Positions 16,647-25,501 of a stretch of 64,000 nucleotides of DNA are shown piece by piece. The stretch's first letter is position 1; every line of letters begins with the position of its first letter. The DNA is taken from positions 16,881-80,880 of the forward strand of contig NZ_QTWS01000019.1 in NCBI RefSeq assembly GCF_003461245.1, in the 5' to 3' direction. The notes beneath the pieces are model-generated. The model made no database searches, was not told the origin of the DNA, and worked only from the letters and a program-made list of their open reading frames with translations. The translations under genes and the position numbers were made by a program. This stretch comes from Blautia sp. AF19-10LB. Its GTDB lineage: Bacteria; Bacillota; Clostridia; Lachnospirales; Lachnospiraceae.

Positions 16647-17412
16647 AAAACAATCCGTTCGAAATAATGAAGACTGGAAGAATGCGCTTGATCACATTGA
16701 AGAGACGGTGTCAAAGAAAGAACTGGATTCCCTTGTGAAAAAGACAGTGAAAGACATCAAAGAGAAATGCAAGGGGAAAAAGGCAGCCTATGCATGGAGT
16801 GCGGGAAAAGACTCCCTGGTACTTGGAGAGATATGCGAGAAAGCCGGCATTGATCAGAGCGTCCTTGTAAGGTGTAATCTGGAATATCCGGCATTTATTG
16901 CATGGATAGAGCAGAATAAACCTTCTGGCCTTGAGATTATCAATACCGGACAGGATATGGAATGGCTGAAAAAGCATCCGGATATGTTATTTCCGGATAA
17001 AAGCAATAAGGCAGCGCAGTGGTTCCATATCGTACAGCACAGGGGACAGGCACGATATTATAAAGAACATCAGCTGGAAATACTCCTGCTCGGACGCAGA
17101 AAGGCAGACGGCAATTATGTTGGAAAAGATAATATCTACACTAATTCAGCCGGAATCACCAGATACAGCCCTCTTGCAGAGTGGAGGCACGAAGATATCC
17201 TTGCATACATTCACTATTATGATGTGAAGCTCCCACCCATATATGACTGGGAGAAGGGATATTTATGCGGTACACATCCATGGCCTGCCAGACAGTACAT
17301 GGAGACAGAACAGCAGGGTTGGAAAGAAGTTTACGACATTGATAAGACCATAGTTGAAAATGCGGCACAGCATTTCGATGGAGCCAGAGAATTTTTAAAA
17401 GCTATCAAATAG
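16636..17412 (+). CDS. PP-loop ATP pyrophosphatase of the PAPS-reductase fold (first copy)
   Basis: 258 residues. YAWSAGKDSLVLG (about 54-66) is the SxGKDS PP-loop that binds ATP in PAPS reductases, DndC and tRNA-thiolation enzymes. Conserved downstream parts: LLLGRRKADG, SPLAEWRHEDILAYIHYYDVKLPP. The ECGLH-type catalytic cysteine motif of true sulfate-assimilation PAPS reductases is absent, so it probably activates a substrate by adenylation, perhaps for sulfur transfer. The partner is likely the ParB/Srx protein encoded downstream. Phage role unknown. Confidence 0.8.
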   Translation: MLGRKQSVRNNEDWKNALDHIEETVSKKELDSLVKKTVKDIKEKCKGKKAAYAWSAGKDSLVLGEICEKAGIDQSVLVRCNLEYPAFIAWIEQNKPSGLEIINTGQDMEWLKKHPDMLFPDKSNKAAQWFHIVQHRGQARYYKEHQLEILLLGRRKADGNYVGKDNIYTNSAGITRYSPLAEWRHEDILAYIHYYDVKLPPIYDWEKGYLCGTHPWPARQYMETEQQGWKEVYDIDKTIVENAAQHFDGAREFLKAIK

Positions 17413-17457
17413 CCGGTTGCAGCCGGAAGCCATTGCCCTTCAGAAATGGAGGACAAA

Positions 17458-18111
17458 ATGAAGGTTATTAAAAAGAGACTGGATGATCTTAAACATCCAG
17501 AGAAAAATGTCAGAATTCATTCTGAACAGCAAATCAGGGAACTGAAACGCTCCCTTGAGAAGTTTGGACAGACCAGAGCCCTTGTTGTGGATGAAAATAA
17601 TGTGATTCTGATCGGGAACGGCTTATATGAGGCTATGGTGAGCCTTGGTTATCAGGAGGCATCCGTATATGTAAAAACGGAACTTTCTGAAAATGATAAA
17701 AAGAAGCTTATGATAGCCGACAATAAGACTTATGCTCTTGGAATTGATAATCTGGATACATTGAATGAGTTTCTTGAGGAATTGCAGGGCGATCTGGACA
17801 TTCCGGGATACGATGAAGAAATATTACAGCAGATGGTCGCGGATGCAGACGAAGTAACTGAGAAAATCTCTGAATATGGAACATTGGACGAATCAGAGAT
17901 CCAGAAGATAAAGGAAGCCAATGAGAAACGGGAGCAGAAAGCGGCAGCAGCGGAAATATCTGACAATAATTCAGAGAACAGTTCGGAAAATCCGAACACT
18001 TCAGACAACCAATCGTCGGAAAGGCAGAATACCACTGAAACAGAACCGGAAATAACAGAAACCCGGAAGTTTGTTATCTGCCCGAACTGCGGTGAAAAGA
18101 TATGGCTGTAA
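17458..18111 (+). CDS. ParB/Srx-fold N-terminal domain protein with C-terminal zinc-ribbon tail
   Basis: 217 residues from ATG 17458, 6 bp after GGAGG (an in-frame ATG at 17446 overlaps that site). Residues 1-95 are a ParB-type domain: HPEKNVRIHSEQQIRELKRSLEKFG, VILIGNGLYEAM in place of the usual GHxR motif, then MIADNKT. The middle is a S/N/E-rich disordered linker (160-200). The tail VICPNCGEKIWL is half of a zinc ribbon. ParB/Srx domains include CTPases, nucleases and sulfiredoxin-like enzymes. The altered GNGL motif leaves its activity open. It overlaps the second PP-loop gene by 10 bp. Confidence 0.75.
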   Translation: MKVIKKRLDDLKHPEKNVRIHSEQQIRELKRSLEKFGQTRALVVDENNVILIGNGLYEAMVSLGYQEASVYVKTELSENDKKKLMIADNKTYALGIDNLDTLNEFLEELQGDLDIPGYDEEILQQMVADADEVTEKISEYGTLDESEIQKIKEANEKREQKAAAAEISDNNSENSSENPNTSDNQSSERQNTTETEPEITETRKFVICPNCGEKIWL

Positions 18112-19247
18112 AACGTTGTGAAGCCAATATCGATGTTGTGAAAGCTGCAGAGATCCGGATAAAAAACGTGTTCGGAAACGGGCTACCAGTGTTCTTTTCT
18201 TTCAGTGGGGGAAAGGACAGCTTATGCGTGGCGCAGCTGATGGTCAATCTGGCCAATCGAGGTGAGATTGACATGAAACAACTTACAGTGCAGTTTATAG
18301 ATGAAGAAGCAATCTTTCCTTGCATGGAGGATATGACAAAGAAGTGGCGGCGCATCTTTATGATGATGGGAGCAAAGTTTGAATGGTATTGCGTAGAAGT
18401 AAAACATTTTAACTGCTTCAATGAACTGTCAAATGATGAAACATTTATCTGCTGGGATTCCGCAAAACAAGACGTATGGGTAAGACAGCCGCCTTCCTTT
18501 GCGATAAGGAACCATAAACTGTTACGTCCAAGGATTGATGCTTATCAGGATTTCCTGCCAAGGACAACCGTATCAGGAATTACAATGGTCGGTATCCGTA
18601 CAGCGGAATCTGTACAGAGGCTTCAGAATATTGCGTCTATGACAAAAGCAGGAAACAAAATGACTGCAAAGAAGCAGGTATTTCCCATTTATGATTGGAC
18701 GGACAATGATGTCTGGCTCTTCCTTCTGAGAAATCATGTAGATATCCCGGAGATATATTTGTTCCTCTGGCAGTCAGGATCCAGTAAAAGGCAGATGCGA
18801 GTATCCCAGTTCTTTTCTGTTGATACAGCAAGAAGCCTTGTGAAGATGAATGAGTATTATCCAGATCTTATGGAACGGATCATCAGAAGAGAACCGAACG
18901 CTTATCTGGCTGCCCTGTATTGGGACAGCGAGATGTTCGGCAGAAGTTCCAGAAAAAGGAAAGAGGCGGAAGAGGGACAGGAGCAGAGAGATTATCGGCA
19001 GGAGCTGATACATCTTTTTAATCACATGGACGTTTTTTTCGACACTCCGCATAAAAGGCATGTGGCAGAACGATACCGTAATTTCTTTATGGCGGTATCA
19101 GCAATAGCTACATCGGCCGATTGCAAGCACATATACGAAGGACTGATATCCGGAGATCCCAAAATGAGGGCATTCCGGGCACTGTACCAGAGAGTATATG
19201 GACGTTATATCAACGATGCGAAGAAAGGAGAACATCATGGACAATAA
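18102..19247 (+). CDS. PP-loop ATPase of the PAPS-reductase fold (IbrA-like, second copy)
   Basis: 381 residues. FSFSGGKDSLCVAQLM (about 29-44) is a textbook PP-loop. It is followed by FIDEEAIFPCMEDMTKKW and a domain with VSGITMVGIRTAESVQRLQ, FPIYDWTDNDVWLFL and DIPEIYLFLWQSG, as in IbrA/DUF3440 proteins. IbrA-like proteins occur with IbrB (ParB-like) partners, and such a ParB gene follows, overlapping by 11 bp. No true PAPS-reductase cysteine motif is present. It shares only the fold with the first copy, so this is not a recent tandem duplication. Confidence 0.8.
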   Translation: MAVKRCEANIDVVKAAEIRIKNVFGNGLPVFFSFSGGKDSLCVAQLMVNLANRGEIDMKQLTVQFIDEEAIFPCMEDMTKKWRRIFMMMGAKFEWYCVEVKHFNCFNELSNDETFICWDSAKQDVWVRQPPSFAIRNHKLLRPRIDAYQDFLPRTTVSGITMVGIRTAESVQRLQNIASMTKAGNKMTAKKQVFPIYDWTDNDVWLFLLRNHVDIPEIYLFLWQSGSSKRQMRVSQFFSVDTARSLVKMNEYYPDLMERIIRREPNAYLAALYWDSEMFGRSSRKRKEAEEGQEQRDYRQELIHLFNHMDVFFDTPHKRHVAERYRNFFMAVSAIATSADCKHIYEGLISGDPKMRAFRALYQRVYGRYINDAKKGEHHGQ

Positions 19248-19797
19248 GCTGTCAGCACCATCTAGGACCATGCATTGGGTAGATAGGAATAAGATCAAAC
19301 CAAATGATTACAACCCGAACAAAGTTTCGAGACAAAATCTGGAACTGCTCACACAGTCTATCTTTACAAACGGATGGACGCTGCCAATTGTGGTAAGACC
19401 AGACGGTACTATTATTGATGGATTCCACAGATGGACGGTTGCAGGACCTGACTGGAAGTACGTTCCTCCTTCGGAAGAAGATGATCGCAGGACATTATAC
19501 GAACGTCTTGAGGGAAAAGTGCTTGTAGTGATTGTTGCTCATAAAGATAAAGCGAAAAATATTTACGGTACCGTTACCCATAATAGGGCAAGAGGTACCC
19601 ATTTGCTAGAACCTATGAAGAAAATCGTTAAAGAACTCATGGACGAAGGCAAAACAGTTGAAGAAATCGGAAAACAGCTTGGAATGAGACCGGAGGAGAT
19701 CTTCCGATTGTCAGATTTTTCAAAAGAAGACTTCTTGAAGATGATGACAAAAGGGGTGACGGGCTATTCAAAAGCTGAATTTATTACAAAAATTTAA
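19237..19797 (+). CDS. ParB/Srx-fold protein (IbrB-like)
   Basis: 186 residues from ATG 19237, after GAAAGGAG. The N-terminal domain reads VDRNKIKPNDYNPNKVSRQNLELLTQSI, then LPIVVRPDGTIIDGFHRW, the usual ParB GxHR-type loop in its IbrB version (DGFHRW). A THNRARGTH segment and a helix-turn-helix-like C-terminus (TVEEIGKQLGMRPEEIFRLS) follow. Partner of the upstream IbrA-like protein by gene order and overlap. It is the last gene of the cassette, followed by a terminator. Confidence 0.8.
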   Translation: MDNKLSAPSRTMHWVDRNKIKPNDYNPNKVSRQNLELLTQSIFTNGWTLPIVVRPDGTIIDGFHRWTVAGPDWKYVPPSEEDDRRTLYERLEGKVLVVIVAHKDKAKNIYGTVTHNRARGTHLLEPMKKIVKELMDEGKTVEEIGKQLGMRPEEIFRLSDFSKEDFLKMMTKGVTGYSKAEFITKI

Positions 19798-19828
19798 TAT
19801 TGTTCTACGACATATAGAACAGAAAGCA

Positions 19829-19856
19829 GGGAGAGGGAGTGCAACCTCTCCCTTTT
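19829..19856 (+). terminator. Rho-independent terminator closing the symporter/PP-loop/ParB cassette
   Basis: GGGAGAGG (19829-19836) pairs with CCTCTCCC (19845-19852), then TTTT. With the terminator at 15163 it brackets 15.2-19.8 kb as a separable unit inside the late region. Little else lies between 19798 and 19896. Confidence 0.7.
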
Positions 19857-19896
19857 GCATATGCCGAAATAAGATGATGGAGGGGAGGGGTGTCCA

Positions 19897-20697
19897 TTGG
19901 CAAGGGCAAGAAGTCCCAACAGCATTGAAGCTGAGGAAATGTATAAGAACGGGATGAAACTTGTTGACATTGCCAAGAAGTTGGACGTCCCGGCCAGCAC
20001 AGTTCGGCGGTGGAAATCAACACAGAATTGGGACGGAAAGACAAAAGGAAAGAAAAACGAACGTTCGCAAAAGAAAAAAACGAACGCTCGCCATAAAGGT
20101 GGACAGCCTGGAAACAGAAATGCAGTTGGAAATAAGGGCGGTCCACTGAAACCGGGAGATAAGATTGCAGAGAAACACGGAGCATATTCCTCTGTATATT
20201 GGGATGTCCTTGATGAGTCTGAAAAAGATATGATCGAAGATATCCCGATGGATGAAGAAATGCTCCTGATTGAACAGATTCAGCTCTTTGCCGTGAGGGA
20301 AAGAAGGATTATGATTGCAATCAATAAATACCGGAACATGAAAGGTGAAGTATCCCTGTATGGATTCAACCGAAGCGAAAGCAAAAGGACATTCAAAACA
20401 GAAGAGGACAAGCAGCTCTACGAAGAACGCATAGAGAAGAAAATATCTGCTGAAGAACGTCTGCCGGGAGATATGTATAACATGCAAACCGCAATGGAAA
20501 ACAAGGACAATATGATTGCCAGACTTGAAAAAGAGCTGTCAACTGTACAGTCAAAGAAGACAAAGGCTATTGAAGCACTTGCGAAGCTGAGACTTGAAAA
20601 GCAGAAGATAGCCGGAGAAAGCAAGGGCAATGAGGTTGTTCGTGCATGGGCCGAAGCTGTGGTAAAAGCAAGGGAAGGAGAGAACAAAGATGGATGA
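19897..20697 (+). CDS. Phage terminase small subunit
   Basis: 266 residues from TTG 19897, 6 bp after GGAGGGGAGGGG. An N-terminal helix-turn-helix (MYKNGMKLVDIAKKLDVPASTVRRWKS) is followed by a basic linker (KGKKNERSQKKKTNARHKGGQPGNRNA), then a long coiled coil (about 195-245), as in PBSX-type small terminases. It recognises the packaging site and hands DNA to the large subunit, whose gene overlaps by 8 bp. Confidence 0.85.
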   Translation: MARARSPNSIEAEEMYKNGMKLVDIAKKLDVPASTVRRWKSTQNWDGKTKGKKNERSQKKKTNARHKGGQPGNRNAVGNKGGPLKPGDKIAEKHGAYSSVYWDVLDESEKDMIEDIPMDEEMLLIEQIQLFAVRERRIMIAINKYRNMKGEVSLYGFNRSESKRTFKTEEDKQLYEERIEKKISAEERLPGDMYNMQTAMENKDNMIARLEKELSTVQSKKTKAIEALAKLRLEKQKIAGESKGNEVVRAWAEAVVKAREGENKDG

Positions 20698-22156
20698 TAT
20701 TCAGTTCTCTGAATTCCTTGATGAAAGCATACCGCTGTGGCGAAATGATCCGGTTATGTTCTTCCGGGAGGTGCTCAACTTTGAACCTGATGAATGGCAG
20801 GCAGAAGCTGCAAGAGATTTGGCGGCAAACCCGAAGGTCAGTATTAAATCTGGACAGGGTGTAGGAAAGACTGGTCTTGAGGCAGCAGTATTTCTTTGGT
20901 TCATAACCTGTTTCCCATATCCAAGAATCGTTGCGACAGCACCAACCAAACAGCAGTTGCACGATGTCCTCTGGTCTGAGATTTCTAAGTGGATGAGCAA
21001 GTCTGAGTTGCTCTCTATGCTTCTGAAATGGACAAAGACCTATGTTTATATGGTTGGCAATGAAAAGCGTTGGTTTGGTGTTGCTAGGACTGCTACAAAG
21101 CCAGAGAATATGCAAGGCTTCCATGAAGATAATATGCTTTTTATCGTTGATGAAGCTTCCGGTGTTGCGGATCCGATCATGGAGGCTATCCTTGGTACCT
21201 TATCCGGATCAAATAATAAACTTCTTCTGTGTGGAAACCCAACACGAACATCTGGAACATTCTATGATTCGCATACCAGAGACAGGGCACTGTATAAATG
21301 CCACACTGTATCATCTGCAGACAGCAGTAGAACAAACAAAGAAAATATTGATTCGCTCATAAGGAAGTATGGATGGGATTCAAACGTAGTCCGTGTCCGT
21401 GTCCGTGGAGAATTTCCGAATCAGGAAGATGATGTATTTATTCCGTTAAGCCTGATCGAGCAGTGCAGCAGTAAATTGCTAGAACTTGATGATTCAGTTG
21501 GGATGCAGTTTGTATCACTGGGGGTAGATGTGGCCCGTTTCGGAGATGATGAAACGATCATATATCGTAATTATCATGGTCATTGCAAAATAGTCCGAAA
21601 CAGGCGAGGACAGAACCTGATGGCCACTGTAGGTGACATCGTAAAGGAATTCAAAAAGATATACAGGGAGTATTCAAAGTATGAAGGCAAGGTGTATGTA
21701 CAGATTGATGACACCGGTCTTGGTGGAGGTGTTACTGACCGTCTGAAGGAAGTTCGGAAAGAACAGAAGCTGTATAAGATGCAGATTATTCCGATAAATG
21801 CAGCAGAAAAGATTGAGACCGATACGGCAGCAGGTAAAGATGCAGCTGAAAAGTACAATAACCTGACCACCGCCATGTGGGCTAGCATGCGAGATCTTCT
21901 GGATAACAAGCAAATTGTAATTGAAGACGATGACCAGACGATCGGCCAGCTTTCCTCCAGAAAATATACAATGACGAGTAACGGAAAGCTTGAAATCGAA
22001 TCAAAAAAAGAAATGAAGAAAAGGGGGCTGGATTCCCCCGACCGAGCAGATGCTCTTGCTTTGGCATTGTATCTCGGAAAGATCAAGAAACACACAGGCA
22101 CAGCACCTGGAGACAAAGAATTACAGGAGCTGACCAAAGACAATTACTGGGGCTGA
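20690..22156 (+). CDS. Phage terminase large subunit
   Basis: 488 residues. ATPase: Walker A SGQGVGKT (about 53-60) and Walker B MLFIVDEAS (about 149-157). C-terminal RNase-H-like nuclease: LGVDVARFGDDETI (about 280-293), then QIDDTGLGGG and a DSPDRADALALALYL end. It translocates and cuts concatemeric DNA into proheads. Intact, of normal length, and next to small terminase and portal genes. Confidence 0.93.
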   Translation: MDDIQFSEFLDESIPLWRNDPVMFFREVLNFEPDEWQAEAARDLAANPKVSIKSGQGVGKTGLEAAVFLWFITCFPYPRIVATAPTKQQLHDVLWSEISKWMSKSELLSMLLKWTKTYVYMVGNEKRWFGVARTATKPENMQGFHEDNMLFIVDEASGVADPIMEAILGTLSGSNNKLLLCGNPTRTSGTFYDSHTRDRALYKCHTVSSADSSRTNKENIDSLIRKYGWDSNVVRVRVRGEFPNQEDDVFIPLSLIEQCSSKLLELDDSVGMQFVSLGVDVARFGDDETIIYRNYHGHCKIVRNRRGQNLMATVGDIVKEFKKIYREYSKYEGKVYVQIDDTGLGGGVTDRLKEVRKEQKLYKMQIIPINAAEKIETDTAAGKDAAEKYNNLTTAMWASMRDLLDNKQIVIEDDDQTIGQLSSRKYTMTSNGKLEIESKKEMKKRGLDSPDRADALALALYLGKIKKHTGTAPGDKELQELTKDNYWG

Positions 22157-22182
22157 TATAGCCGGAAAGAGGGGTGATGAAG

Positions 22183-23559
22183 ATGAAAGAGTATGGACGG
22201 ATTGGACAGAAACGATGGGAAGGACAGTTTTATGAGGAATTTCTTCCGGAACTGTCTGGAATGCGTGGGATAAAGGTATTTAAAGAAATGAAAGAGAATG
22301 ACGATACCGTTGGAGCCATTCTTTTTGCAATTAAGATGATGATCCGGCAGGTTGAGTGGCATGTAGAGCCGGGAGGTGACAGTGCCAAAGACAAAGAAGC
22401 TGCAGAGTTTGTTGAAAGCTGTATGGGCGACATGCAGGCCACATGGACAGATACCATTTCGGAAATCCTGTCATTCCTACCTTACGGTTGGAGTTTCCAT
22501 GAGATTGTATATAAGCGCCGAATGGGTAAAACAAAGAACCGAAGATCATCAAGCAAATACTCTGATGGATTGATAGGCTGGCAGAAACTTCCTCCGAGAG
22601 CACAGGATACCTTGTATCGCTGGGAATATGATGATAGTGACAATCTGATTGGAATGACACAGCAACCGCCTCCGGATTATGGACTGTTTACTATACCGAT
22701 GAGTAAAGCAATGCTATTCCGAACGGAGAGCGTAAAAGACAATCCGGAAGGTCGGAGTATTTTAAGAAACGCATATCGCTCCTGGTATTTTAAACGGAGA
22801 ATCCAGGAAATTGAAGCTATCGGAATTGAGCGAGATCTTGCAGGTCTGCCAGTTATTCATGCTCCTGAAGATTTGGAAATATGGGATAGTCACGATCCTG
22901 ACATGGTTAAAATTAATGGAGCACTTATTGCCATGGTAAAGAACCTTCGCAGAAATGAATCTGAAGGGCTTGTTCTTCCGCATGGATACGAAGCGGAACT
23001 TCTGAGCACCGGAGGCACAAGACAATTTGACACCAATGCAATCATAAACAGATACGATACGAAGATTGCCCAGACAGTCCTTGCAGATTTTATTATGTTG
23101 GGACATGAAAAGACGGGAAGCTTCGCACTAAGCTCTGACAAGACAGAATTGTTTTCTGTTGCGCTCGGAGCTTTTTTAGATGTTATTTGCGAGACGTTCA
23201 ATAACCAGGGCATTCCTTCGTTGATAGACATCAATGGTTCCCATTTCGATGGGATTGAGGACTATCCTACACTCGCCCATGGAGATGTGGACAAACGGGA
23301 TATCACGAAACTGTCAACATTCCTGAAGGATATGGTTGGCACGGGAATCTTGATACCTGATGAAGAATTGGAAGATTATGTCAGGGAGGCAGCAAACCTG
23401 CCGGAAAGAACGGAAGTTCCAGATTCCAGAGAGAAAGATGAACGGCGAGAAGCACAGCGCAGAGCACCAGAAAAGACAGCAAACGAACCTGATGAACCAG
23501 AGGTGGATCCGGAAGAGAATCAAGATGCTGAGGAAGCCAAGAAAAGGTTAGGCAGGTGA
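22183..23559 (+). CDS. Portal protein (DUF935, Mu gp29-like)
   Basis: 458 residues from ATG 22183, 8 bp after AGAGGGG (ATG 22177 is in frame but too close). Conserved parts: VGAILFAIKMMIRQVEWHVEPGG, LSFLPYGWSFHEIVYK, NPEGRSILRNAYRSWYFKR, ADFIMLGHEKTGSFALSSDKTELF. This is the DUF935 portal family of Mu-like and many Clostridia myophages. It forms the dodecameric DNA channel at the capsid vertex. The C-terminus is charged and disordered. Confidence 0.9.
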   Translation: MKEYGRIGQKRWEGQFYEEFLPELSGMRGIKVFKEMKENDDTVGAILFAIKMMIRQVEWHVEPGGDSAKDKEAAEFVESCMGDMQATWTDTISEILSFLPYGWSFHEIVYKRRMGKTKNRRSSSKYSDGLIGWQKLPPRAQDTLYRWEYDDSDNLIGMTQQPPPDYGLFTIPMSKAMLFRTESVKDNPEGRSILRNAYRSWYFKRRIQEIEAIGIERDLAGLPVIHAPEDLEIWDSHDPDMVKINGALIAMVKNLRRNESEGLVLPHGYEAELLSTGGTRQFDTNAIINRYDTKIAQTVLADFIMLGHEKTGSFALSSDKTELFSVALGAFLDVICETFNNQGIPSLIDINGSHFDGIEDYPTLAHGDVDKRDITKLSTFLKDMVGTGILIPDEELEDYVREAANLPERTEVPDSREKDERREAQRRAPEKTANEPDEPEVDPEENQDAEEAKKRLGR

Positions 23560-23563
23560 TTTG

Positions 23564-24508
23564 ATGATGCGAAAAATACGGCCACGATCAAGGGCCGTTA
23601 AAAAAAGCGAAGAATCACAGAGAGTACTGGATGCACTTGACGCCTATCTCGAGGGGAATATTGATGAACCAGTAAGATGGCTTGTTCGATTCTGGCAGGA
23701 TCAGGCAGCAGTCATGCTGTACAGAGAACTGCGAGAACTCGTAATAGGAGAAACAGATCCGGAAAGCCTTTTTGATATATGGTTCCAGGATTATTCGAAG
23801 ATGCTGTCAGAAAAAATGACACCTGTATGGGAACAGGCGTTTCTTGAAGGGTGGAAAAACAATTCTCTCTTTTGTGGAGCAGAAGATGTAATAAGCTCTG
23901 AGAGCTGGGTTCGAAGCTGGATTGTTGATCATACGGGAGATTTGATAACAAATTGTTGTAATGAGCAGGTGAGCGCAATTCGGTATCTGATCGCTGAAGC
24001 TGAATCTCTTAATATGAGCAGTGCTGAAACGGCAAGATATATCCGGCCAACAATAGGACTGACAGAGAGACAGACTGCGGCGAATCTCAAATATTACAAT
24101 TCCATCAAGGAAAGGCTGACAACGGATCATCCGAGAATGAAACCTGAGTCAATTGAGCGGAAAGCGAGGGAGGCTGCTTCAAAATATGCAGAAAGACAGC
24201 AGCGGTATAGGGCAGAGACTATAGCCAGATCGGAAATAGCACAAGCCTATAACCATGGCGCAGATGCTTTTGTGAGGGAAGCGGTAACTGCAGGGAACCT
24301 TCCGGAGATGGAAAAAGAGTGGTCAACAGCTTTGGACGGCCATGTGTGTGCATCATGTGCAGCTCTTGAAGGCACTAAGATAGGAATGGATGATGAATTT
24401 AAAACGGTATCCGGAAGGAGAGAGATTACAACGTCTATTCCACCATTACACCCGCGCTGTAAATGCGCGGTGAAGTATGTGAGGGTGAAAAATGAAAACA
24501 TTCAATGA
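23564..24508 (+). CDS. Phage minor head protein, MuF/SPP1-gp7 family
   Basis: 314 residues. The C-terminal half carries the MuF signature: ARSEIAQAYNHGADAFVREA, DGHVCASCAALEG, and the closing IPPLHPRCKCAVKYV motif. Several ATG/TTG starts are adjacent; ATG 23564 has AGGTG at suitable spacing. Minor head proteins sit at the portal or inside the prohead. Overlaps the protease gene by 17 bp. Confidence 0.88.
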   Translation: MMRKIRPRSRAVKKSEESQRVLDALDAYLEGNIDEPVRWLVRFWQDQAAVMLYRELRELVIGETDPESLFDIWFQDYSKMLSEKMTPVWEQAFLEGWKNNSLFCGAEDVISSESWVRSWIVDHTGDLITNCCNEQVSAIRYLIAEAESLNMSSAETARYIRPTIGLTERQTAANLKYYNSIKERLTTDHPRMKPESIERKAREAASKYAERQQRYRAETIARSEIAQAYNHGADAFVREAVTAGNLPEMEKEWSTALDGHVCASCAALEGTKIGMDDEFKTVSGRREITTSIPPLHPRCKCAVKYVRVKNENIQ

Positions 24509-24953
24509 AATAATGAAAATAAGGGACGAACCGGACAACAAGCCGGAGGTAACAAAAAGAAAGTTCCAGGTAAAGAAGACAAATAATGAAAAAATGCAGG
24601 CATTCGGCTGGGCCAGTGTTGCTATTGCTGAGAATGGAGAAACGCTGGAAGACTGGCAGGGCGACATCATAGAGCCTGATGAACTTGAAAGCGCCGCTTA
24701 CAAGTTCGTTGATCTCTACCGGGAAGGCGGAGAGATGCACGAAAGAGGTGGGGTTGCGTATCTGATCGAGAGTGTTGTATTTACGGAAGAGAAGATGGCG
24801 GCAATGGGAATCCCGGAAGGTACACTCCCTGTTGGCTGGTGGATTGGATTCCAGGTTACAGATGCGGATGTTTGGGAGAAAGTAAAAGATGGAACTTACA
24901 GCATGTTCTCCATTGAAGGGAAAGCAGAAAGGGTAGAAGTAAACAATGAATAA
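24492..24953 (+). CDS. XkdF-like prohead protease domain protein
   Basis: 153 residues. FGWASVAIAENGETLEDWQGDIIEPDELESAAYKFV, MHERGGVAYLIESVVFT and PVGWWIGFQVTD...FSIEGKAER form the S78-type (XkdF) protease fold: His in MHERG and Ser in MFSIEG are the likely catalytic residues. It processes scaffold and capsid proteins during assembly. In related phages the protease is fused to a downstream region; here that region is a separate gene (25502-26680). Confidence 0.85.
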   Translation: MKTFNEIMKIRDEPDNKPEVTKRKFQVKKTNNEKMQAFGWASVAIAENGETLEDWQGDIIEPDELESAAYKFVDLYREGGEMHERGGVAYLIESVVFTEEKMAAMGIPEGTLPVGWWIGFQVTDADVWEKVKDGTYSMFSIEGKAERVEVNNE

Positions 24954-25437
24954 GTATATTGGAACAAAGCTTATTGAGGCAGAAAAAGCAACTCTTGCGG
25001 AAGCACAGGCATTAAAAACAGGTGCCTGCGATACCATTGAAGAAGCAAGAGAAAGATTTGGAGGTTCAGATGATGGCAATCCGGGATATGTAGTTAAATA
25101 TCCGGATGGATACATCAGTTGGTCTCCGAAAGATGTGTTCGAGCAGTCTTATATGCAGGTTCAGGAGAATCCGAAACTGATATCTGGCGTATCAATAGGA
25201 GAACACATGGTGAATGATTTTATCAGCTATATTGAAACCAGTACCGTAGGCTATAAGACAACAATGGTTCGTTGCGTGCTTCGAAATGGTTTTGAGATCA
25301 TTGAAACATCTGCATGTGTAGATGCTCGGAATTATGACCAGAAGCTCGGAGAAGAAATCTGCATGAAGAAGATAAAGGATAAGATCTGGTATCTTTTAGG
25401 ATTTCTGCTTCAGACAGCGTGGCATGGAATTAAATAA
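24946..25437 (+). CDS. Gp49-like (N4 gp49/Sf6 gp66 family) protein
   Basis: 163 residues. N-terminus MNKYIGTKLIEAEKATLAEAQ, then PGYVVKYPDGYISWSPKDVFEQSYM, the typical Gp49 'KYxDGYxSWSP' module. The C-terminal half (DFISYIETSTVGYKTTMVRCVLRNGFEIIETSACVD) is its second conserved segment. The family is common in phages and its function unknown. It overlaps the protease gene by 8 bp and is followed by a terminator. Confidence 0.8.
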   Translation: MNKYIGTKLIEAEKATLAEAQALKTGACDTIEEARERFGGSDDGNPGYVVKYPDGYISWSPKDVFEQSYMQVQENPKLISGVSIGEHMVNDFISYIETSTVGYKTTMVRCVLRNGFEIIETSACVDARNYDQKLGEEICMKKIKDKIWYLLGFLLQTAWHGIK

Positions 25438-25449
25438 ATGTGATCAATA

Positions 25450-25472
25450 GGCGCCCAAAAGGGCGCTTTTTT
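25450..25472 (+). terminator. Rho-independent terminator
   Basis: GCGCCC (25451-25456), loop AAAA, GGGCGC (25461-25466), then six Ts. It separates the packaging/protease genes from the capsid genes and could set different expression levels. Confidence 0.8.
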
Positions 25473-25501
25473 GATAAATAAAAGCGAAAGGAGGAAGCAT
25501 T

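Noticed and set aside
16636..19247. Sulfate-assimilation PAPS reductases
   Set aside because: The PP-loop is present in both proteins, but the C-terminal catalytic cysteine motif of true PAPS reductases is absent and no other sulfate-assimilation genes are near.
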